Shown one piece after another: positions 45,988 through 51,765 of a stretch of 51,765 nucleotides of DNA (position 1 is the first letter of the stretch; every line of letters starts with the position of its first letter). The notes below the pieces were generated by a model, which was not told the DNA's origin, made no database searches, and worked only from the letters and a program-made list of their open reading frames with translations. This stretch comes from SKVR01 sp037441525 (lineage in GTDB: Bacteria; Bacteroidota; Bacteroidia; Bacteroidales; UBA7960), in assembly GCA_037441525.1 (NCBI GenBank), contig JBBISA010000027.1, positions 1 to 51,765 of the forward strand, read 5' to 3'. The position numbers and the translations under genes were made by a program.

Positions 45988-46122
45988 CGCCAACGTATTG
46001 GGTATTGCCGAAGGTGGGGTTTACTTGCACAACAGCCCATCCGAAGCACAAAAGTTCAATGTAGTGCAATTGCTTATTAGTGGAACGTCAGCCCCCACTT
46101 TTGGCAATACCTTGTTAGCGGC
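45988..46122 (+). repeat. nested inverted repeat resembling an integron attC site
   Basis: Outer boxes CGCCAAC (45988-45994) and GTTAGCG (46114-46120) are complementary at six of seven positions and resemble attC core sites. Inside them TTGGGTATTGCCGAAGGTGGGG (45998-46019) pairs with CCCCACTTTTGGCAATACC and following bases (46093-46114). An inner TTGCAC/GTGCAA pair (46025-46030, 46064-46069) remains. Single-stranded, this would fold into a long imperfect hairpin with unpaired bulges, as attC sites do. It could instead be a Bacteroidota dispersed palindrome. Confidence 0.55.
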
Positions 46123-46145
46123 TGGCACGGTTAAATTAAAAGAAA

Positions 46146-46364
46146 ATGTCAAGCACATCATTATTTAGAAAACATTTTGGCGACCAATCAGCAAGTGTTG
46201 ATTTAAAACACCCAAATATGGAAAACTTCTTTAACGAGCTAAACGAAGAATGTTTATTGGAAGATAAGCAGAAAGAATGCAATCACTCTTGGGTATATAA
46301 AATCTTACACGACCACACAGCCAAAAATATTTGCGAAAAATGTCATTTAGTGGTAGGTCAGTAG
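46146..46364 (+). CDS. zinc-ribbon-like small protein, possible cassette gene
   Basis: A 72-residue protein. A variable N-terminus (MSSTSLFRKHFGDQSASVDL) is followed by CNHSWVYKI and NICEKCHLVVGQ, a C-H...C-C pattern that could hold zinc. It begins 24 bases after the right arm of the attC-like repeat, the position expected for a cassette gene. The base composition is more AT-rich than the primase gene. Confidence 0.6.
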   Translation: MSSTSLFRKHFGDQSASVDLKHPNMENFFNELNEECLLEDKQKECNHSWVYKILHDHTAKNICEKCHLVVGQ

Positions 46365-46480
46365 TGCTTGCCGCGAAGACGTATCAAAACATAATGAATT
46401 AAATTAGTAGTAACCAGCTTAATATACGCACTAAACCTCTTATTCTTTATAGCGTGTGTTGGGCGCAGTACATATTTAAC

Positions 46481-49084
46481 ATGAAACTTTCAATTTACGT
46501 GAATTTGCGGTCAATTGCCTGGATTATTTCCGAAGGCATTAATGTGATTGCTAAAGGTATCAAGCGTGTAAATACCGACTTTGATACTTATTATGAATTT
46601 ATTGCCGGCCTGCCAGTCAGCAAGCGTATTAACCGCCGGAGCAAACGACAGGCACGAAAGAATAACTGGAGGAGAAAGTCGCGCCGTGAAAGCCTAAAAA
46701 AATACCTGCAAAAACTTGGCTGGTACAATGAAACCAAATTAACCGATAAGCAACAATTTGAATTACGGGTAAAAGCACTTAACGAAAAGTTGCAACCATC
46801 AGAGCTTGGCAGCGTGTTCATGTCGTTGCAAAGGAAACGTGGGTACAAGTCTATGAGAGGGGTAAATGACAACGATAAAAGCGATTACCTTGCAACCATT
46901 CGCCAACACGAAGAAAATCTGCTAAATTACCGCAGTATAGCTGACTATCTGCTAACCCACGAATCGGCTAAAGGAATTATTTTCACCCGCGAAAGCTACG
47001 AAGCTGAATTTGACAAAATTTGTCAACAGCAAGGTATTGATGATAAAAAACTACGTGGATTGCTTTATTTCCAACGCCCTTTAAGTCGTGGCAAAATTGG
47101 CAATTGCCCTCTCGAAAAGAACCGCAAAGTTTGCCATTATTCGCACCCTGATTTTCAGGAGTTCCGTATTTGGCGGGATGTAAATAATATTGTTATTACT
47201 GACAATAGATTCGACGAGTTAGAAATAACACCCGAACAACGCATCGCATGGGTATTATGGTTAATGAATGGTAAAAATTTAACCAAAGCCAAATGCTGTA
47301 AAGATTTAGGTATTAAAAAAAGTACAGGGTATAGTTGGATGAGTGGTAAGCAACTCGATGGTAACATTGTAGTTGCTGCGATTGGGTCGGTTAATTATGA
47401 ACTATGGCAGGATGTATTTTCAGCCACTGACGACAGCCATCTCGCCAACCTGCTTGAAAAAAAATATCCAAATGAGGATATAGAGAAAATTCTCGACATT
47501 GATTTTAATTCAGCCGGATGGGGAAACTTTTCTCACAAGGCAATTATCAAATTGTTGCCACTTTTAAAGCAAGGTAAAAAACTGAAAGAGGCTATATTTG
47601 AAGTATATGGAGTAGTTGACATGACTGCCGATGTAGCCTTGCGCAATTTGGTTGTTGAACAACATTATGATAGCTTCAAGTCTTTAGAAAAAAACATCAA
47701 AGAAAAATACGACATTTCTGAAATGGCTATTGAAATAAGCCACCTGTTAAAAGCTGGGAATAAGAGCCGCAAGGAAATGGCGCGCAACGACCGCGCCGAA
47801 AAGAAAGCCGACAAATCGTTGACCGATTACCAACGGCACCTTCTGAAACTATGGGAAGAGTTTAAACACAAAAGCCCTTACGAGCCTGAAAAAGAAATTA
47901 CTCGTGAAGAACTGTTTACAAACTATAACATTGACCATATAGTGCCTAAAAGCAAATTATTTGAACACGGTATTATTAATCAATGCCTTTGTCGGAAAGA
48001 TTTGAACGAACAAAAAAGCAGCCTTACCGGCATTGAGTTTGCAAAACAATTAGGTATTGAAAAAGAGTATAGGCAGATGATTGACAATGCCCAACTATCA
48101 GAGAAAAAGAAACGCTTTCTTTTAATGAACAGTTCAGAGATTCCTAATAATTACATCGAGGCTGGTGGTGATTATATTACCCGTTGCTTTGCTAAGGATG
48201 CTAATTACGTCATTCCTAACAAGATAATTAATAAGTATTACCGTGAATGGGGGTTGGATAAATATCCCGACCATGATTGCCGTAGTACTTTAATGAAATG
48301 CCTTGCGCTGGCAAACTTCGACAAAACAACGGTTGATTATTTCAACAACCTTAAAGAATTGCCAAATACCAGCATAGGACGTTACCAGCTTACTCAGGAA
48401 CTTTTTACCGATGCCGATGTAGTGCCTTACATGCCAAGAATTAAGTATTATAGAAAAACTAAATTTGGCTTCATACCACGCCACCAGTTGCACGACGAAA
48501 GTATATTAGGGCAACGCATCGAAAAACAAAGAAATACAAAAGGTGAAATAGTAGAAAAACTATATTATAAAATACGCAAGCCTGTTACGTCGCTTACCCC
48601 TGCAATGGCTGACAAGGTAATGGATAAAGCCCTTGCAGCCAAGATAAAGGCACGGTTTAAAGACCGTGAACATGCCGAAGTAATTGCCGAGCTTACAGAA
48701 AACCCAATTTTCCACAATGGCAAAGCAGTTAAAAGTGTGTCTGTTCGCATAAATGGGAATGAATTAATACAGTTAAATCGTGGGTATTGCTATTCGAGCA
48801 TGAACCACCGATACGAACAGCCTTCAGAAAAAGTAGTAAAGCTAATTGACTATCTTAATGCGTTAAACAACAATGAACATTTCAATTCAAAATCGCTTAA
48901 AAAACATGACATAGTTGAGTATAATGGCGATTACTATTTCATTATAGGCGCAAGTTCACGGCCTGGTCTTCGGTCTGTTTTCGAGCTTAATGCAATTGGA
49001 ATACTAACTAATAAGGAAATATTATCTAAATGCAAACTGGTTCGTGTTAACCAACTTGGCGAAATACGGGAGGAACAACTATGA
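46481..49084 (+). CDS. Cas9-like protein with degenerate RuvC and intact HNH domain
   Basis: An 867-residue, compact Cas9 homologue. I start at ATG 46481 (a GTG nine codons upstream is possible). A RuvC-I-like strand (LSIYVNLRSIAW) has Y6 where Cas9 has its catalytic Asp. The arginine-rich bridge helix spans about 47-73 (NRRSKRQARK, NWRRKSRRE). The REC start is ELRVKALNEK and LQRKRGYKS. The type II core LLYFQRPLSRGKIGNC and FQEFRIWRDVNNI is at about 194-237. RuvC-II keeps E418 (MAIEISHLLK). HNH keeps D485, H486 and N509 (NIDHIVPKSKLF). RuvC-III (WGLDKYPDHDCRSTLMKCLA) lacks the HHAxDA pattern. I predict nicking or binding rather than double-strand cutting. No array, tracrRNA or cas1/cas2 is seen. 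It is coupled to the SNF2 gene by an ATGA overlap. Confidence 0.87.
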   Translation: MKLSIYVNLRSIAWIISEGINVIAKGIKRVNTDFDTYYEFIAGLPVSKRINRRSKRQARKNNWRRKSRRESLKKYLQKLGWYNETKLTDKQQFELRVKALNEKLQPSELGSVFMSLQRKRGYKSMRGVNDNDKSDYLATIRQHEENLLNYRSIADYLLTHESAKGIIFTRESYEAEFDKICQQQGIDDKKLRGLLYFQRPLSRGKIGNCPLEKNRKVCHYSHPDFQEFRIWRDVNNIVITDNRFDELEITPEQRIAWVLWLMNGKNLTKAKCCKDLGIKKSTGYSWMSGKQLDGNIVVAAIGSVNYELWQDVFSATDDSHLANLLEKKYPNEDIEKILDIDFNSAGWGNFSHKAIIKLLPLLKQGKKLKEAIFEVYGVVDMTADVALRNLVVEQHYDSFKSLEKNIKEKYDISEMAIEISHLLKAGNKSRKEMARNDRAEKKADKSLTDYQRHLLKLWEEFKHKSPYEPEKEITREELFTNYNIDHIVPKSKLFEHGIINQCLCRKDLNEQKSSLTGIEFAKQLGIEKEYRQMIDNAQLSEKKKRFLLMNSSEIPNNYIEAGGDYITRCFAKDANYVIPNKIINKYYREWGLDKYPDHDCRSTLMKCLALANFDKTTVDYFNNLKELPNTSIGRYQLTQELFTDADVVPYMPRIKYYRKTKFGFIPRHQLHDESILGQRIEKQRNTKGEIVEKLYYKIRKPVTSLTPAMADKVMDKALAAKIKARFKDREHAEVIAELTENPIFHNGKAVKSVSVRINGNELIQLNRGYCYSSMNHRYEQPSEKVVKLIDYLNALNNNEHFNSKSLKKHDIVEYNGDYYFIIGASSRPGLRSVFELNAIGILTNKEILSKCKLVRVNQLGEIREEQL

Positions 49085-50697
49085 GTCTCCCTCGTATACG
49101 TAAAGACTTTAAAAGCATTGGGCGCACCACTCCCAATGCAATAGAGTTTATCGACTTTGACGGTAAAGGCTATTGGGTGCCACGCTCAATATGCACCCTT
49201 ATTAAAGAAAAAAGGGATATGGTAATTGCCACACTGGCAGCTTTTAAGTTCGAAGAAATAACAGGTGTGGAGGTTGAGCCATTAACCACCACTTTCGCAT
49301 CTTTGGGAGGCGAAGTATTACCGCACCACCGTACCAATTGCCCTATTATTGACAGCAAAACCACAACCTACAAGCCAGGTCAGCTACGGTGTATTGAATC
49401 CGCCATTAAAAGTCGCTACATGGCTTTGCTCTGCGATGCCGGAACTGGCAAAACCTTTATGAGCTGTACAGTGGCATATTCGCGATGGAGATCAGGGTTG
49501 GTTCAAAACATAGTAGTGCTTTGCCCATCCAGCTTACAAGAACAGTGGAAAGAGCTTTCCAAGGAATATTTTCCCGATATTGAAATAGATGTTTTTTCGA
49601 TACATTCTGCCAGTTACGAAAAATCTCTGGAAAGAATAAAGGATGCTTACAGGAACAAAGCGGGAGTAACCCAACTGATTGTGGATGAGAGCCACTTGTG
49701 CAAAAACCAGTCAGCAAAGCGAAGCCGGAACATTGAAAAATCGTTCAATGCCGATTACTGCATGGTTCTAACCGGCTTCCCCATAGAGCGAAATGCGGGC
49801 GACCTATTCTACCAGTTCGGAATCATGAGTCGTGAAATATTAGGCTTCGAAAATTACGGGCAGTTTCAAAAATCATTCTTATTGCTGGGAGGTGATGACG
49901 GCGAACAGGTTGTGGCATATCAAAACACCAAAGAACTTGCGGCACGTATAAATCCATACATAGTAAGGCTCACGAAAAAAGAAGTAGAACCAAATTTGCC
50001 TGAAAAGCATTATCATGAGATTTACTTTGACATGAGCGAAAATCAGATGAAAGCCTACCAGGCCATTAACGGGCTTATTGCCAGTTACGGATTTTTGCCA
50101 AAAAACAAGCAATACCAGTTAGGCACATTCAGCCAAAAATTGGCAAGCGGCTATACTCCCACCGATGAAGAGATAAACGCTGTATTTGGCAACCTTGGGA
50201 AGTTGGGCGAAGGTGCCGACAACGTGGCCCGTATCGGGGCGGTTTCTTTCGATGCCAACAATAACCGGATAAAAGCCCTGCAAAACTTGTTATCCGACAA
50301 GCCACACCAGTTTATTATATGGTGCAACTACACCGATGAAATACACGCCATTGCAGAACTATTGCCAAATGCAGGAATAATAAACGGCGAAAGAGACCTA
50401 AAACAACGCGATAAACTAATTAACGATTTTAAGGAAGGCGAATTGCAATACATCATTATTTCGATAGCTATTAACGAAGGGTTTAACCTGCAATGCTGCT
50501 ATAACGAGGTGTTTTATTCCGATAACTACAGCAGGACAAAAGCCGAGAACGCTGCCGACCGTTGCCACCGCATCGGACAGGACAGGACCGTAAACATTTA
50601 CAAGTTAATAGCCCGTAACAGCTTGGACGAAAGGATTAAAAAAGTCCGTGAACGCAAAACTAAAATCTGCAATATTTTCAATGAAAATAACGATTAG
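49081..50697 (+). CDS. SNF2-type helicase/translocase
   Basis: A 538-residue SF2 ATPase of the SNF2 subgroup. A novel N-terminal region of about 95 residues contains FDGKGYWVPRSICTL. Motif I is CDAGTGKT (118-125), motif II DESH (202-205), motif III LTGFPIERN (230-238), motif V IISIAINEGFNLQ, and motif VI AENAADRCHRIGQDR near 488-502. SNF2 enzymes move along double-stranded DNA and displace proteins. It overlaps the Cas9-like gene by 4 bases (ATGA) and the next gene by 17 bases, so it belongs to one operon. SNF2 proteins also occur alone in phage early regions, so the functional link is an inference. Confidence 0.9.
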   Translation: MSLPRIRKDFKSIGRTTPNAIEFIDFDGKGYWVPRSICTLIKEKRDMVIATLAAFKFEEITGVEVEPLTTTFASLGGEVLPHHRTNCPIIDSKTTTYKPGQLRCIESAIKSRYMALLCDAGTGKTFMSCTVAYSRWRSGLVQNIVVLCPSSLQEQWKELSKEYFPDIEIDVFSIHSASYEKSLERIKDAYRNKAGVTQLIVDESHLCKNQSAKRSRNIEKSFNADYCMVLTGFPIERNAGDLFYQFGIMSREILGFENYGQFQKSFLLLGGDDGEQVVAYQNTKELAARINPYIVRLTKKEVEPNLPEKHYHEIYFDMSENQMKAYQAINGLIASYGFLPKNKQYQLGTFSQKLASGYTPTDEEINAVFGNLGKLGEGADNVARIGAVSFDANNNRIKALQNLLSDKPHQFIIWCNYTDEIHAIAELLPNAGIINGERDLKQRDKLINDFKEGELQYIIISIAINEGFNLQCCYNEVFYSDNYSRTKAENAADRCHRIGQDRTVNIYKLIARNSLDERIKKVRERKTKICNIFNENND

Positions 50698-50923
50698 CAA
50701 AAACGGGGCGGCATACTTGTCAAAGTCTTTCTTTAGCACATTGGCAGTTGAAAAGCTAAAGATTGTACCAATATCAAGGTATGAATTTGAAATAGTTTTT
50801 GAACATAAAAAGCTAAACAAAATTTTTGCAAATGAGCGTGGACATTATGTTTACGCAACAAAAAAGTTAATGAAAGGTAAATATTTAATCAATGGGAATA
50901 AAGGCAGGTATAGTTACCGTTAA
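50681..50923 (+). CDS. 80-residue hypothetical protein in the Cas9-like operon
   Basis: Starts at ATG 50681, overlapping the SNF2 gene by 17 bases, and its own end overlaps the radical SAM start by 32 bases. The protein (MKITISKNGAAYLSKSFFST, ending in basic residues) is small, basic and beta-rich. A longer in-frame start at 50648 lies deeper in the SNF2 gene and is less likely. No family is recognised. Confidence 0.5.
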   Translation: MKITISKNGAAYLSKSFFSTLAVEKLKIVPISRYEFEIVFEHKKLNKIFANERGHYVYATKKLMKGKYLINGNKGRYSYR

Positions 50924-51765
50924 GAATCGTAACAATTCAATCAGTATAGGTGCATTAGTGCTTATGGACGAATTGATGCGCAATAATGTTGATGTGTCTG
51001 TTTGCGATTATAAAAAAGCATTTAACTATACACATGTATTAGTTTCTATGACAGCTACCGACGACATTTACGACATTTACCGTCAATGCCATAAGCACAA
51101 CTGGGCAAAGCGACCTTTCAAGGCTTTTGTCGGTGGTTTTGGCTGTCAAAATCCATTGGCATTAGATGACTTTATTGATTACGCATTTTTTGGCAGGGCA
51201 GATGGGATTATCTTGGATTACTTAAAAGACCCCGAAAAGTACAGCGAATATAGTTTTAATCTGAAATCTCCACAAAAAATAAGTCTTCGGCAAGTATCAG
51301 AACTATACCCACACACGGTAATTTACGGGGCTAATAATAGTAAGTGGAAAGAATCGTTTATAGGCTGCCCATATCGGTGCAAGTTCTGCCATTACAGCCA
51401 TAACCGCAAGTATATTGGCAATGGAAACTATGTGAATGATGGCATTTCAACAGGTAGTAAAGAAGTAATGTTAAAAGACATTTGCAATTTTACCGAGAAA
51501 GTTGGTCGTGTTACCGCCGCATTAGATGGATATTCCGAGCGGTTGCGTTTTATGTTCGGGAAAAAAATAACATGGGATATGGTAGAGGAAGCAATGGACA
51601 CATTGGCATCGTTCAAAGGAAATACGTACTTTAAACTTTACAACATAACAAATTTTCCAACCGAAACCGAAGCCGATGAAAAAGAGTTCATTGAATTTTG
51701 GAGTGAATACACGAGTTACACACAAAAAGCCGATGGAATAATTAAAGTAGATATTTTTAATACTG
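50892..51765 (+). CDS. radical SAM protein, cut off by the window edge
   Basis: Open from ATG 50892 to the right edge (291 codons plus one base, no stop reached). The N-terminal 110 residues look like a Rossmann-type cobalamin-binding-like domain (VLMDELMRNNVDVSVCDYKK; KAFVGGFGCQNPLALDDFID). C159, C163 and C166 in IGCPYRCKFCHYSHNRK form the CxxxCxxC cluster that binds the [4Fe-4S] centre for radical S-adenosylmethionine chemistry. The substrate is unknown. It overlaps the 80-residue gene by 32 bases, consistent with one operon with the SNF2 and Cas9-like genes. The continuation lies outside the window. Confidence 0.85.
   Translation, partial: MGIKAGIVTVKNRNNSISIGALVLMDELMRNNVDVSVCDYKKAFNYTHVLVSMTATDDIYDIYRQCHKHNWAKRPFKAFVGGFGCQNPLALDDFIDYAFFGRADGIILDYLKDPEKYSEYSFNLKSPQKISLRQVSELYPHTVIYGANNSKWKESFIGCPYRCKFCHYSHNRKYIGNGNYVNDGISTGSKEVMLKDICNFTEKVGRVTAALDGYSERLRFMFGKKITWDMVEEAMDTLASFKGNTYFKLYNITNFPTETEADEKEFIEFWSEYTSYTQKADGIIKVDIFNT

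Noticed and set aside
45988..46122. The inverted repeat as a CRISPR repeat unit
   Set aside because: Only one copy with divergent arms is present and no spacers follow; the folded layout suits attC-like or palindromic elements.
46454..46480. GTG start of the Cas9-like gene nine codons upstream
   Set aside because: The added residues (MCWAQYIFN) add no RuvC-I motif and run over the GTTGGGC site; ATG 46481 gives the N-terminus expected for the RuvC-I strand.
46481..49084. Reading this protein as IscB or an ordinary HNH homing endonuclease
   Set aside because: IscB proteins are about half the length and lack the REC-like region and the QRPL/FQEFRIW block; these landmarks and the bridge helix point to Cas9.

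Overview
The window is chromosomal DNA of a member of the Bacteroidota, most likely of Bacteroidales type. The pointers are AT-rich intergenic regions with promoters of the Bacteroidota form (TTTG, about 21 bases, TAnnTTTG), a gliding-motility-type C-terminal domain (type IX secretion, type B), an OstA-like LptA protein, DUF4294, SiaB/SiaC regulators, and a compact tig-clpP-clpX order. There are no rRNA or tRNA genes and no CRISPR array that I can see.

Positions 1-37.7 kb are ordinary housekeeping chromosome. Reading right to left on the minus strand, the first stretch holds guaB, three periplasmic foldase-like genes and a MoxR ATPase (7.2-0.35 kb). Next to it are a secreted fibronectin-like protein, an M16 protease pair (one active, one degenerate) and an OstA/LptA-like protein (13.1-7.4 kb). 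Then come two sodium symporters and a secreted metzincin-like protease (17.4-13.2 kb). Plus-strand genes follow: a helix-hairpin-helix protein, a lipoprotein-type superoxide dismutase, mutS2 and an OppC-like permease, interspersed with a secreted protein and a thioredoxin-fold protein on the minus strand. At 25.9-29.9 kb there is a signalling operon: SiaB-like kinase, SiaC-like target, a coiled-coil protein and a TPR/PAS histidine kinase. PCMT, a Gfo/Idh/MocA dehydrogenase, an undecaprenyl-phosphate sugar transferase, a DUF4294 protein, clpX, clpP and tig complete this part.

From about 37.9 kb to the right edge the character changes. Genes become small, tightly packed and richer in G+C with a different codon habit. 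The region opens with a divergent regulator pair that looks like a phage or ICE switch (37.9-38.7 kb). A plus-strand early module follows: a LuxR-type HTH protein, several small unknown proteins, an excisionase-like HTH gene broken by an in-frame stop, a BRO-type antirepressor and a 1059-residue primase-helicase. No integrase, structural or conjugation gene is visible, so the element is incomplete here and its type is undecided.

The most interesting part is 45.99-51.77 kb. A long nested inverted repeat resembling an integron attC site (45.99-46.12 kb) precedes a small zinc-ribbon-like gene. After it comes an 867-residue Cas9-like protein with no array, cas1 or cas2 in view. It keeps the arginine-rich bridge helix, the REC start, the type II-C core motifs and an intact HNH site. 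However, its RuvC-I aspartate is replaced by tyrosine, and RuvC-III appears to have lost its histidine and aspartate. Its stop overlaps the start of a SNF2-type helicase gene, which overlaps an 80-residue gene, which in turn overlaps a radical SAM gene running off the window. I infer one translationally coupled operon: a naturally RuvC-dead, HNH-only Cas9 relative with a SNF2 translocase and a radical SAM enzyme. I do not recognise this arrangement as a described system.
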